Assembly: GCF_023502345.1 (NCBI RefSeq)
Contig: NZ_JAMFLX010000007.1
Location: 123,266 to 187,265, forward strand
Origin: Parendozoicomonas callyspongiae
GTDB taxonomy: Bacteria; Pseudomonadota; Gammaproteobacteria; Pseudomonadales; Endozoicomonadaceae
Reading direction: 5' to 3'
DNA length: 64,000 nucleotides
Positions 29,407 through 37,917 of the stretch are shown piece after piece. Made by a program: the position numbers and the translations under genes. The notes beneath the pieces are model-generated. The model was not told where the DNA came from. It worked only from the letters and a program-made list of their open reading frames with translations, and searched no databases. Within the stretch, counting starts at the first letter, position 1. Each line of letters opens with the position of its first letter.

Positions 29407-31077
29407 TCAGCAGTATGCCACACGTACACGACGGTACTCTGGCTTCCAGATCTGCTGGCGAATGCGTTCTTCCAGAACACTGACTTCACACTCAGGAGCT
29501 AAACCTTCCTTCTGAGCCTGCAAAGCTACTGCACGGGCAATTTCACCAGTTACTCGCTTAATATCATTCATTGGTGGTAACAGAGTTCCCTCTGGAGCAG
29601 AGATCGCAAGGGTCTCAACCGCTGCGTTCAGCATGCCATCAGAAACCTGTTCGGCACCGCAGGCCAGTGCACCCAGACCAAGGCCTGGGAAGATATAAAT
29701 ATTGTTGCACTGTGCGACCGGATAAACCTTGCCATTAAACTCAACCGGGTCAAATGGACTTCCAGTTGCAACCAAAGCACGTCCACCACTCCAGCTCACA
29801 ATTTGTTCAGGAGTCGCTTCAATCTGACTGCTTGGGTTGGAGAGAGCAAAAATAATTGGTTGCTTATGGTTCTCAGCCATCTGTTCAATGATCTCTTTCG
29901 TGAACAGGCCTGGCTGACCGGATACACCGATAATGGCATCGGGTTTTGCATGACGGATAACATCCATCATGAAGACACCGTCAGTATTGGACCAGCCTTC
30001 AATTTCACTCTTCTTGTGAGTCAGCTTCTGCTGGAATGGATACAGGCCTTCCATTTCATCATTAAGCAGACCAAAGCGATCCACCATATAGATACGCTTC
30101 TGAGCCTCTTCTTCAGTCTGGCCGCGTTCTACCATCAGACGAATAATCTGGCCGGCAATACCACAACCGGATGAACCCGCGCCAAGGAATGCAATTTTCA
30201 TCTCTTCCAGCGGCTTGCCTGCAGTGCGTGCAGCAGCCAGAAGAGTGGAAGCTGCAACGGCTGCTGTTCCCTGAATATCATCATTGAAGCTGCACAGCTC
30301 GCTGCGGTATTTATCCAGCAATGGCGTTGCATGATGAATAGCGAAATCTTCAAACTGCAGAAGAGCTTTTGGCCAACGACGTTTCAGAGCCTGGATAAAG
30401 CTGTCGACAAACGCATAGTACTCTTCATCATCAATACGCTTATGTCTCCAGCCAAGATAAGCTGGATCATCAAGAAGCTGCTGATTATTTGTGCCACAGT
30501 CCAGGGTAATTGGAAGAGTCTTGTTTGGTGCAATACCGCCAACCGCAGTGTAAAGGGACAGCTTGCCGATACAGATACCCATACCGCCAATACCCTGGTC
30601 ACCCAAACCCAGAACACGCTCACCATCAGTGACCACTATCACTTCAATATTGCGCTTGAAGTTGGCCAGCATGGCATCAATGCGATCTCTTTCCGGATAA
30701 GAGATATACAGACCACGGGGTCGGCGATAGAGATCACTGAAGCGCTGACAGGCCTGACCGACCACCGGGGTGTAGATAATCGGCAGCATCTCTTCCAGAT
30801 GGCGCTGGATCAGTGCGTAATACAGAGTCTCATTGGTATCCTGCAGCTGACGCAGATAAATATGCTTCAGGATCGGTGTCGGTTTAACAGAAAAAGATTT
30901 GTACGCACGACGGCACTGCTCTTCCAGTGTCTCAACCCGCGGGGGTAACAGGCCATGCAGCTCAAGCTCGCTGCGCTCTTCCATTGAGAAGGCCGTATCT
31001 TTGTTCAGCAGGGAGTTTTCCAGAAGGGTACGACCTGTCAAAACGGTATGAATGCAATTGGAATCGACTTCGCTCAT
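29407..31077 (-). CDS. maeA: NAD-dependent malic enzyme
   Basis: A 556-residue enzyme of the large malic enzyme class, converting malate to pyruvate and CO2. Visible are the substrate region YTPVVGQACQRFSDLYRRPRGLYIS, VVTDGERVLGLGDQGIGGMGI with the catalytic block, the metal ligands in FEDFAIHHATPLL and FNDDIQGTA, and the dinucleotide motif FLGAGSSGCGIA. The length and start resemble E. coli MaeA (SfcA). It is a single gene between recG (convergent) and the Lrp-type regulator, whose stop lies 180 bases upstream. Confidence 0.95.
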   Translation of the reverse strand: MSEVDSNCIHTVLTGRTLLENSLLNKDTAFSMEERSELELHGLLPPRVETLEEQCRRAYKSFSVKPTPILKHIYLRQLQDTNETLYYALIQRHLEEMLPIIYTPVVGQACQRFSDLYRRPRGLYISYPERDRIDAMLANFKRNIEVIVVTDGERVLGLGDQGIGGMGICIGKLSLYTAVGGIAPNKTLPITLDCGTNNQQLLDDPAYLGWRHKRIDDEEYYAFVDSFIQALKRRWPKALLQFEDFAIHHATPLLDKYRSELCSFNDDIQGTAAVAASTLLAAARTAGKPLEEMKIAFLGAGSSGCGIAGQIIRLMVERGQTEEEAQKRIYMVDRFGLLNDEMEGLYPFQQKLTHKKSEIEGWSNTDGVFMMDVIRHAKPDAIIGVSGQPGLFTKEIIEQMAENHKQPIIFALSNPSSQIEATPEQIVSWSGGRALVATGSPFDPVEFNGKVYPVAQCNNIYIFPGLGLGALACGAEQVSDGMLNAAVETLAISAPEGTLLPPMNDIKRVTGEIARAVALQAQKEGLAPECEVSVLEERIRQQIWKPEYRRVRVAYC

Positions 31078-31256
31078 TTGTAGCTTCAGTGAAATTAATA
31101 AGGGGAAGGAGTTAATGCTCGGCTCTACTCAACGGGTTCTCTGTCAGTCCCCTTGACTCTGAAACCACTGAGCGACGTATTAGGATAAATCTCCCGACAT
31201 CAACACAAGTAGACCGGGGTCAACGTTTGACTGATCCGCACCGGAGTTGGTCTAGA

Positions 31257-31709
31257 TTATAGAGGCAAAGCTGTTGTGTACTTAATCTGTTCCATGGCAA
31301 AGCTGGCTGAAACATTGCAGAGATCAGGGATTGTTTTAATCAGCTTTTTGTAGAACTGGTCATAAGCGTGAATGTTTTTTACCACAACCCGCATCATGTA
31401 GTCCCAGTCTCCACCCATGCGATAGAGCTCTACAACTTCGTCAAATGAGGAAGCCTTATCGGCAAAATGTTCCAGCCACTCTTCGTTATGATTGCAGGTT
31501 TTCAGGAGAACAAATACGGACAGCGGCAGACCAAGCTTGTCCTGGTCAACAAGTGCTACACGTTTACGAATAACGCCATCTTCTTCGAGCTTACGAACCC
31601 GCTTCCAGCAGGGGCTTGGTGAGAGGTCGACCTTCTCCGCAAGATCATTCAGCGAAAGAGAGGCATCCTCCTGCAAATAACCGAGTATTTTCCTGTCTTT
31701 TTGATCCAT
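31257..31709 (-). CDS. decR: Lrp/AsnC-family regulator, DecR/CyuR (YbaO)-like
   Basis: A 150-residue Lrp-type regulator with an N-terminal helix-turn-helix (LSLNDLAEKVDLSPSPCWKRVRKLEEDGVI) and a C-terminal RAM ligand-binding domain. Its C-terminus SFAMEQIKYTTALPL is nearly identical to that of E. coli DecR (YbaO, CyuR), which activates cysteine desulfidase genes in response to cysteine. The divergently placed cyuA homologue supports this assignment strongly. ATG 31709 gives the family length; a further in-frame ATG at 31724 adds five residues. One of the GAAAATATTTTC-like palindromes of the intergenic region overlaps its start codon, so autoregulation is likely. Confidence 0.87.
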   Translation of the reverse strand: MDQKDRKILGYLQEDASLSLNDLAEKVDLSPSPCWKRVRKLEEDGVIRKRVALVDQDKLGLPLSVFVLLKTCNHNEEWLEHFADKASSFDEVVELYRMGGDWDYMMRVVVKNIHAYDQFYKKLIKTIPDLCNVSASFAMEQIKYTTALPL

Positions 31710-32105
31710 GAAAATATATTCCAACAGCAGGGAAAAAAGAGAAAAATATTCTATAACAAGTCGTTTTTCGGATAAAAGCCAAAATACTCTTCTTTACATT
31801 CTTCAGTAACATTCACCGTGCTTTCGAATATTATGGGGAGTTGATTTTTTCATCCATCAAGCCGCAACGCCGGGAGTGTAGCCGTAGCTACGTGACCAGA
31901 GTTGCAGCGCAGCGCAAGGGTGAAGAAAAACGCCGCAAGAATATACGAAAGCAGTTGCTCTGATACTTATTAAGCCAGGTCAAAATTGAGGCATATTTTC
32001 CCCAGATAACACCTTGAGAAAAATATTTTCCCTCCTCTAATGAGAGAGGGAAAATATTCCAAAAAGCCCATTCATTTCATCGAAAGAGAAAATACTTTTC
32101 TATAC
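31705..32105. promoter_or_regulatory. Cluster of GAAAATATTTTC-like palindromes between decR and cyuA
   Basis: Related palindromic sites recur between the two divergent genes: ATGAAAATATATTCC (31708), GAGAAAAATATTCT (31739), GCATATTTTCC (31991), GAGAAAAATATTTTCCC (32016), GGGAAAATATTCC (32048) and GAGAAAATACTTTTC (32086). They lie on both sides of the palindromic repeat element. Clustered, roughly symmetric sites are typical of Lrp-family operators, so I propose them as DecR-binding sites. Confidence 0.6.
31819..31953. repeat. Dispersed palindromic repeat, copy 2
   Basis: Terminal arms TGCTTTCG and CGAAAGCA enclose an imperfect 135-base palindrome with the same core (GTAGCCGTAGCTACGTGACC) and side blocks as copy 1 at 2278-2444. 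It lacks an open frame and lies within the decR-cyuA control region, splitting the candidate operator sites into two groups. Confidence 0.85.
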
Positions 32106-32165
32106 CACCACACGTATCATTACTTCGTACTCTCACCGACTTTTCTATTAGCAAGGATTGAAGTT

Positions 32166-33452
32166 ATGTGGCGTCCGGAGTGGGACGGCTTTGTAGCCAT
32201 TATTAAAGATCGAGTTAAACCGGCTCTGGGCTGCACTGAACCTGTTTCAACGGCCCTGGCAGCTGCTTATGCCACTCACCTGCTCGGCTGCCAGCCCGAA
32301 CGCCTGGAAGTTCTTGTCAGTGGAAACCTGTTGAAAAACGGTATGGGTGTTGGCATCCCCGGTACCGGCGAAGTCGGCCTGCCAATTGCGGCAGCTCTGG
32401 GTAGCACCTGCGGTAATCCTGATAAAGGTCTGGAAGTTCTGGCAGACGTTACCCCGGACTTCGTAAAGTCAGCCAAGGCAATGGTTGAGGCCAACCGTGT
32501 TTCTATCGCCGTAACTGAAACACCCTCTGTTCTTTATTCAGAAGTTCTTGCTACGGCAGGAAATGAAAGCGCTCGTGTCATTATTCGTGACGGCCATACC
32601 AACGTAACCTTGCAGGAGCGTAATGGAAAGGCGGTCATGGAAGCCTCTGTTCAGGACCCTGAGCATTTTGCTGACAAGGAAGTCAGCACCCCAGAAATGA
32701 GCATCGAAGCTATCTATGAGTTTGCAACAACTGCAGACCTGGATAAGTTGATGTTTATTGAAGAGTCTGCCCAACTGAACTGTGCTTTGAGTGAAGCTGG
32801 TCTGCACGAAGATTTTGGTTTGAAAATCGGTAAGACTTTCAAGAAAAACATTGAACGTGGTTATCTGACTGAAGATCTGTCTGTGCTTGCCATGATGCGT
32901 TCATCCGCAGCTTCTGATGCACGTATGGATGGTGCCATGCTGCCAGCAATGAGCAATTCCGGCAGCGGCAACCAGGGTATTGCAGCCACTATGCCGGTTG
33001 TAGCCGTTGCAGAACAGATCAAAGCCTCAACAGAGCAACTGATCCGCGCTCTGGTTCTCAGTCACCTGTCTGCTATTCACATAAAATCTCATTTGAACAC
33101 CTTGTCTGCTCTATGTGGTGCAACAACAGCAGCAACTGGTGCAAGTGTTGCTATCACCTGGTTGCTGGGTGGTAAATTGGATGAAGTGAGTAACTCCATT
33201 TTTAACATGTTTGGAGATGTCACAGGTATGTTCTGCGACGGAGCCAAGACAGGTTGTTCACTAAAAGTTTCAACATCGGCTTCTGCAGCGATTAAAGCTG
33301 CTTTAATGGCCCTTGATGGTATTCGAATTACCGGTCATGAAGGAATTATTGAAGACGACCTGGAAAAGACCATTGATAACATCGGTCTTTTGGGAAATCA
33401 GGGAATGGCGGAAACAGATACAATGATCCTTAAGATCATGACAACGAAATGA
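32166..33452 (+). CDS. cyuA: L-cysteine desulfidase (CyuA/YhaM, UPF0597 family)
   Basis: A 428-residue iron-sulfur enzyme expected to convert L-cysteine to pyruvate, ammonia and hydrogen sulfide. Conserved features are KPALGCTEPVS near the start (C23), GNLLKNGMGVGIPGTG, the SGSGNQG loop and the C-terminal cysteine-containing blocks LSALCGATTAATGAS and MFCDGAKTGCSLKVST, which carry the cluster ligands of the family. The frame runs back to 32040, but ATG 32166 has AAGGA 8 bases upstream and gives a length close to E. coli CyuA. It is divergent from its presumed regulator and ends in a long-stem terminator. Confidence 0.9.
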   Translation: MWRPEWDGFVAIIKDRVKPALGCTEPVSTALAAAYATHLLGCQPERLEVLVSGNLLKNGMGVGIPGTGEVGLPIAAALGSTCGNPDKGLEVLADVTPDFVKSAKAMVEANRVSIAVTETPSVLYSEVLATAGNESARVIIRDGHTNVTLQERNGKAVMEASVQDPEHFADKEVSTPEMSIEAIYEFATTADLDKLMFIEESAQLNCALSEAGLHEDFGLKIGKTFKKNIERGYLTEDLSVLAMMRSSAASDARMDGAMLPAMSNSGSGNQGIAATMPVVAVAEQIKASTEQLIRALVLSHLSAIHIKSHLNTLSALCGATTAATGASVAITWLLGGKLDEVSNSIFNMFGDVTGMFCDGAKTGCSLKVSTSASAAIKAALMALDGIRITGHEGIIEDDLEKTIDNIGLLGNQGMAETDTMILKIMTTK

Positions 33453-33491
33453 GTTGATACTTATTAATTAAGTTAATTTACTCACAAAAAT

Positions 33492-33549
33492 AAATTAAGC
33501 CACAAGAAACAATTCTATTAATTTAGAAGGATTTCTTGTGGCTTAATTT
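33492..33549 (+). terminator. Long-stem terminator after cyuA
   Basis: An 18-base perfect stem (AAATTAAGCCACAAGAAA and its complement) around a 22-base loop lies 39 bases after the cyuA stop and is followed by T-rich sequence. It separates cyuA from the downstream permease operon. Confidence 0.75.
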
Positions 33550-33857
33550 TTATTAATTTAAAAAAATATATCATAATTTAATAAGCGCGCCTCAACCACA
33601 TATTAAACTGTTAAAAAATAGACGATTTTAAAATTAATAAACATGATTTTTGTTCTTTTTGACAAATATCAACACTCCCAGAAAAATAAAATGAAAAGAT
33701 ACAACAATCCAGTTTAACCGGCTGTCTCTCCGCCTTTCTGGAATAAAAACCAACATGTCTATGTCGTTATAAAAAATTATGACGATGCTTTTTTATGCCT
33801 GAAAAAAGTCATGTTGGTTTGCCAGTCATTACCCGTGAATTTTTTAAGTAGGACATG
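33550..33857 (+). promoter_or_regulatory. AT-rich leader of the permease operon with an inverted repeat
   Basis: This AT-rich stretch has no gene. AAACCAACATG (33747-33757) and its exact complement CATGTTGGTTT (33810-33820) flank a 52-base spacer with a smaller near-palindrome (TCGTTAT/ATGACGA). The structure ends ~37 bases before the permease start, where a transcript leader would be, so it may be an RNA element or an operator pair. Confidence 0.4.
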
Positions 33858-35180
33858 ATGGATAAGAAAAAACTTGGCTTAGCCAGTATTGTATTACTGG
33901 GCTTCAACTCAATTATTGGATCCGGTATTTTCCTATTACCCAGCCGCCTTTATCATCTGGCTGGTGACTGGTCAGTCCTGTTGGTTCTTATTACTGCGGG
34001 CATTGTTGCAACAATTGCTTTCAGTTTTGCAGAAGTTTCCGGCTATTTCAGTAAGAATGGTGCCGCTTACGTTTACACCAAAGAAGCTTTTGGTCAATTT
34101 GCCGGCTTTGAAGTTGGTTTCCTGAAGTGGATCATGCAGTGCATTGCATGGGGTGTAATGGCTGTTGCTCTGACCAACATCCTGGCTAACACTTTCCACT
34201 TTGAAGATAACACAATGCTGCGAAATATGATTATCTTCGGCATTGTGACATCTCTTACATTCCTCAACCTGCAGGGTGTTAACGCCACCAAGATTGTTAA
34301 CAACGTTTCCACTCTGGCAAAAATGCTTCCTCTGGTCATTCTGATTGCCGGTGGAATCTGGTCCATCAACCCTGAATTTATTTTCCCTGCAGGTGATGCT
34401 GCCGGTACTGCTGAGTACACCCTGTCTGGTGAGACTCTGGGTTCTGCTTTGATTCTGTGCTTCTACGCTTACACCGGTTTTGAAACCTTCGGTACTGCGG
34501 CTGAAGATATGGAAAACCCCAAGCGTAACCTGCCGCTGGCAATTGTTTATGTAATTGTTGCCGTTATGGTTTTCTACGCACTGGTTATGGCTGTATGTGT
34601 TGGCGTTCTGGGCCCAGACATCGCAAACTCCAAAGTACCTGTTGCTGATACTGCGCGTGCTGTATTTGGTGACTGGGGCTTCTACATGATCACCATTGGC
34701 TCCATTATTTCTCTTGCCGGTATTAATGTAGCAGCATCTTTCCACATTCCACGTGCTCTGCTGCCTCTGTCCGAAGACAAGATGGTTCCTGAGTTCTTCG
34801 GCAAGAAGAATGCTAACGGTGTACCAACTGTAGCTATCATCGCTTCTGCTCTGGTGACTATTCCTATCGCACTGTCCGGTTCTTTCACCACTCTGGCCAT
34901 GCTGAGTGTGGTAACCCGATTTGCCCAGTACATCCCAACCTGTCTGGCCGTTCTGGTATTCCGCAAGCGTTATGCCAACAACCCTGACATGCAGCCAACC
35001 TTCAAGGTTCCTTTCGGTCCCACCCTGCCTGCTCTGGGTGTGACTATCTGCCTGTTTTTGCTGGCTGACCAGAACCCAACCAAGATCATGGTAGGTCTGG
35101 GTGCCATGGTTGTGATTGCTCCTCTGTACTTTATGGCTCAGAAGAAAGCTAAACAGTCTGCTGCTCTCGCTGACGCCTGA
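33858..35180 (+). CDS. APC-superfamily amino acid permease
   Basis: A 440-residue polytopic inner membrane protein with about 12 hydrophobic segments. It begins with the APC signature LGLASIVLLGFNSIIGSGIFLLP (segment 1, with the unwound GSGIF substrate motif). ATG codons at 33855 and 33858 are adjacent; the AGGA at 33850 is better spaced to the second. The substrate is not identifiable from sequence. Context, between a cysteine desulfidase and an amidohydrolase/phytochelatin synthase pair, suggests a cysteine-containing compound, dipeptide product or other amino acid. It is probably the first gene of a three-gene unit. Confidence 0.88.
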   Translation: MDKKKLGLASIVLLGFNSIIGSGIFLLPSRLYHLAGDWSVLLVLITAGIVATIAFSFAEVSGYFSKNGAAYVYTKEAFGQFAGFEVGFLKWIMQCIAWGVMAVALTNILANTFHFEDNTMLRNMIIFGIVTSLTFLNLQGVNATKIVNNVSTLAKMLPLVILIAGGIWSINPEFIFPAGDAAGTAEYTLSGETLGSALILCFYAYTGFETFGTAAEDMENPKRNLPLAIVYVIVAVMVFYALVMAVCVGVLGPDIANSKVPVADTARAVFGDWGFYMITIGSIISLAGINVAASFHIPRALLPLSEDKMVPEFFGKKNANGVPTVAIIASALVTIPIALSGSFTTLAMLSVVTRFAQYIPTCLAVLVFRKRYANNPDMQPTFKVPFGPTLPALGVTICLFLLADQNPTKIMVGLGAMVVIAPLYFMAQKKAKQSAALADA

Positions 35181-35217
35181 TTGGTCGTTATAGGGATTAA
35201 ATAATAAGGAAGTTGGC

Positions 35218-35271
35218 ATGCCGCACCTCCGGGTGTGGCAACTTGGGAGTGCTAGGTATGAACACTATTGA
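35218..35271 (+). other. Short upstream frame overlapping the amidohydrolase start
   Basis: ATG 35218, with AAGGAAG 5 bases upstream, opens a 17-codon frame (MPHLRVWQLGSARYEHY) whose stop at 35269-35271 overlaps the amidohydrolase start in another frame. A stem GCCGCACC/GGTGTGGC (35220-35239) lies within it, next to the downstream ribosome binding site. It could be a leader peptide or a coupling device; it could also be chance. Confidence 0.35.
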
Positions 35272-36418
35272 ATACGTCGAACAATGGCATCAGGAAATCA
35301 CCAGCTGGCGTCAGGATCTTCATTCCTTTCCGGAAGTTGGTTTTGATCTTCATCAGACAGCTCAGTTCGTTGAAGACAAGCTTATTTCCTGGGGAATTGA
35401 GGTAGACAGGAGCTTCGGAAAAACCGGTGTTGTCGGCATTCTGGATGGTAACCTGGGTCCTGGCAGAACGATTGCTTACCGGGCGGATATGGATGCCCTG
35501 CCCATGCAGGACAATACCGGTAAACCTTACGCATCAAAGTTTGATGGTGCTGCCCATGCCTGTGGTCACGACGGTCATACAGCCATGCTGCTTGCCACAG
35601 CCCGTTACCTTTCTGAACACCGTGATTTCAAAGGCCGGGTAGTGTTCCTGTTCCAGCCTGCGGAAGAGATTGGTGCTGGCGCACGAGCCATGATGGAAGA
35701 CGGTTTGTTTGAAACCTACCCATTTGATGAGGTTTACGGTTTCCACAACATGCCTCGCCTGAAAGAGAACACTGTTTCTCTCCGTTATGGCCCTATCACC
35801 GGTGCTGGTGAAAAGTTCAGCCTTAAAGTGTCAGGTTCAAGCGGTCACTCCAGCGTTCCCCATAAGTGCGTTAACCCTATCACTATCTCAGCCAAGATTA
35901 TTACTGCCTGGCAGTCCATCGTGACTGAGTGTATTCCCAGTTCAGAGATGTGTGTTCTGGCAGTCACCAAGATCCAGGGTGGTGAAGTCTTTAACTCGAT
36001 TCCAGAATCTGCAGAAGCCGGTGGCACGATCCGCTTCTATGAGAAAGAAGTTGGTAACTGCCTCAAGAGGCGAATGAAGCAGGTTGCGCAAAGTATCGCA
36101 GATGCTTACGACGCAGAAGCCGAAGTCGAGTTTGAAGTTCTATGCCCGGCAACAGTCAATACCACCGAGCATGTTGACTGCGTTGTTGATATCGCCAAAC
36201 AGACTGTCGGAGCTAACAACGTTGATACCAATGTTGAGCCCAGCCCTGGTGGTGAAGATATGGCTTTCTTCAAGAAAGATGACAACGTCGGTGCCTGCTA
36301 TTTCATGATTGGAAGCAAAGGCACCAACCTGCACACCTGTGACTTTGACTTTGATGACTCCATTATCCCAATGGGGGTCACCATCCTGTGCCGTATTGCC
36401 CAACAGCGTTTAAATTAA
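35258..36418 (+). CDS. M20D-family amidohydrolase/aminoacylase
   Basis: A 386-residue metallopeptidase-type amidohydrolase of the hippurate hydrolase/N-acyl amino acid deacylase group. Metal-ligand motifs are visible: HACGHDGHTAMLL, FQPAEEIGAGA, the FHNMP histidine and the C-terminal GTNLHTCDFDFDD. The dimerisation/lid domain (~185-295) is present. It has no signal peptide, so it is cytoplasmic. ATG 35258 has GGGAG 8 bases upstream. It stands between the permease and the phytochelatin synthase-like gene and may hydrolyse an imported conjugate, such as an N-acyl- or gamma-glutamyl-cysteine compound; that is inference only. Confidence 0.85.
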   Translation: MNTIEYVEQWHQEITSWRQDLHSFPEVGFDLHQTAQFVEDKLISWGIEVDRSFGKTGVVGILDGNLGPGRTIAYRADMDALPMQDNTGKPYASKFDGAAHACGHDGHTAMLLATARYLSEHRDFKGRVVFLFQPAEEIGAGARAMMEDGLFETYPFDEVYGFHNMPRLKENTVSLRYGPITGAGEKFSLKVSGSSGHSSVPHKCVNPITISAKIITAWQSIVTECIPSSEMCVLAVTKIQGGEVFNSIPESAEAGGTIRFYEKEVGNCLKRRMKQVAQSIADAYDAEAEVEFEVLCPATVNTTEHVDCVVDIAKQTVGANNVDTNVEPSPGGEDMAFFKKDDNVGACYFMIGSKGTNLHTCDFDFDDSIIPMGVTILCRIAQQRLN

Positions 36419-36440
36419 TAATCTTATTAAGATCAAAGCC

Positions 36441-37220
36441 ATGAAAAACCTGATCAAAAAAACTGCTGCTGCTTTTATTATTTCAGCCCTGGGATGCTCA
36501 GCTGTAAGCGCCAGTGTTGTCGACTGGACTTCCAAAGCTGGTATTTCCCGCCTGGAAACCTCCCAGCATAAAGGTGACTTCTTCAAGCTGGCCAACAACT
36601 TTGAAGCCCAGGAAAACAAAGTTTACTGCGGCGTTGCTTCCACTACCATCGTCCTTAACGCTCTGCGTGTTCGTGCCGACAAGATTGAAATTCCTCTGGA
36701 TGAATCTCTGGTCGCTGAAGAAAACCGTGACTGGTTCCCTCAGGGCGGCTTCAGCCCTGTTTATGCTCGTTACACCCAGAACACCACCATGCTGAAAAGC
36801 CCTAAATCCGTTCAGCAGGTAATGGGTAAGCCAGCCGTTGAAGGTGGCCGTAAGGATTACGGTTTCCAGCTAGGCGAACTGGAAGCCATGCTTGAAGGAA
36901 ACCAGTTGGATGCCAAAGCTGTTCACGTTGACAGCCTGGATAACTTAAATGAAATGAAAGCAGAGGTTATCAACGCTCTGGATACTGCTGACCAGTACGT
37001 GCTGATCAACTATGCCCGTAAGGGTGTTGAGCAGCCAGGTGGTGGCCACATTTCTCCTATTGGTGCATACCATGAAGCATCTGATTCCTTCCTGATCATG
37101 GACGTAACACCAAATAAGGCAAACTGGGTTTGGGTTTCCAGCGACCAGCTGTTCTCCGCCCTGGCCACAAAAGATGTCGACAAAAACCGCGGTTACGTAG
37201 TGGTTAGCGACACTCTGTAA
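36441..37220 (+). CDS. Secreted phytochelatin synthase-like peptidase
   Basis: A 259-residue protein with a Sec signal peptide (1-24, cleavage after VSA) and a papain-like phytochelatin synthase domain. The catalytic triad reads C63 (VYCGVAST), H203 (GGGHISPIGAY) and D221 (LIMDVTP); the 18-residue spacing from H to D equals that of plant enzymes. The C-terminal metal-sensing half of plant synthases is missing, as in other bacterial versions, which mainly cleave glutathione to gamma-Glu-Cys and glycine. Export puts this reaction in the periplasm or outside. It lies 22 bases after the amidohydrolase gene and ends in a terminator. Confidence 0.9.
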   Translation: MKNLIKKTAAAFIISALGCSAVSASVVDWTSKAGISRLETSQHKGDFFKLANNFEAQENKVYCGVASTTIVLNALRVRADKIEIPLDESLVAEENRDWFPQGGFSPVYARYTQNTTMLKSPKSVQQVMGKPAVEGGRKDYGFQLGELEAMLEGNQLDAKAVHVDSLDNLNEMKAEVINALDTADQYVLINYARKGVEQPGGGHISPIGAYHEASDSFLIMDVTPNKANWVWVSSDQLFSALATKDVDKNRGYVVVSDTL

Positions 37221-37262
37221 TATTCAGTCAGCGCCCCTGGTGCACTGTCGCAGAGAGAGAAA

Positions 37263-37292
37263 ACAGCCTGGATATTTCCGGGCTGTTTTTTT
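37263..37292 (+). terminator. Terminator of the permease-amidohydrolase-phytochelatin synthase unit
   Basis: The stem ACAGCCTGG/CCGGGCTGT (one mismatch) is followed by T7, 42 bases after the phytochelatin synthase stop. An A-tract on the other side is short, so it is mainly for the plus strand. Confidence 0.9.
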
Positions 37293-37301
37293 GATTAGGT
37301 A

Positions 37302-37703
37302 TTAAGCAACCGCTTTCTTTTTCTTCTTAGGTTGCAGCATTGATGGCAACGCTTTTTCCACAGCTTTCTGAAACCACATAACTTCCATGGGGTTTCCTTC
37401 AATGCGGATTGTTTTATCCTGAATTCCTCTCATGAAAATGGCCTGGCCTTCAGGCTTTGTCAGTGCGTCCCATCCAAGAGTTGAGGTTTCAAAGCGGATA
37501 GCAAACTCCGGGTCTTCAACAATTTTACCGCTGGCTGAGGTCACTTTATCCTCTTTCACGGTATAACTACGGCAAACACCCTCCACGCTGGAAAGCTCAA
37601 AGGTCATATCCTTCCCTTCAAGCACTTTTTTGAACTCTGGCTTGTTTTTGCTGGCACGTTTCATCATAACGCCAAGAGCCAACAGCAGCAGTTTAAATTT
37701 CAC
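37302..37703 (-). CDS. SCP2 sterol-binding domain protein
   Basis: A small protein of 133 residues. An N-terminal hydrophobic stretch (KFKLLLLALGVMM) is followed by an SCP2-like lipid-binding domain (about 30-120), with the pattern FAIRFETSTLGWDAL...GQAIFMRGIQDKTIRIEG, and ends in a Lys-rich tail. The start is taken as GTG 37703, which has GGGGGAG about 6 bases upstream; the frame opens further upstream to 37769 without a ribosome binding site. The natural ligand is unknown. It is a single gene, convergent with the phytochelatin synthase gene. Confidence 0.75.
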   Translation of the reverse strand: MKFKLLLLALGVMMKRASKNKPEFKKVLEGKDMTFELSSVEGVCRSYTVKEDKVTSASGKIVEDPEFAIRFETSTLGWDALTKPEGQAIFMRGIQDKTIRIEGNPMEVMWFQKAVEKALPSMLQPKKKKKAVA

Positions 37704-37917
37704 AAGGCTCCCCCCAATGAAAGAATTGTGACACCAGTCTATAAACATTCCTCTTTTGTGCCAGTGCAAAGATGACAGAACCCGTGGTTAATAAGTACTT
37801 GGGCTTAAAATGATTCAGATGAGGGAGGTTCAAAAATGCAGCACTGAAGAATAAAAGTGCTGCATTTTGGTTTGTGAGAGACCCTTTACCAGAGGAGAGA
37901 TCTCTGAGAACAGAGTT

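Noticed and set aside
33972..35219. 415-codon open frame on the minus strand opposite the APC permease
   Set aside because: It is antisense to a clear membrane permease, has a Gln/Asn/Ser/Arg-rich composition without family resemblance, and lacks a ribosome binding site. It results from the permease's codon use.
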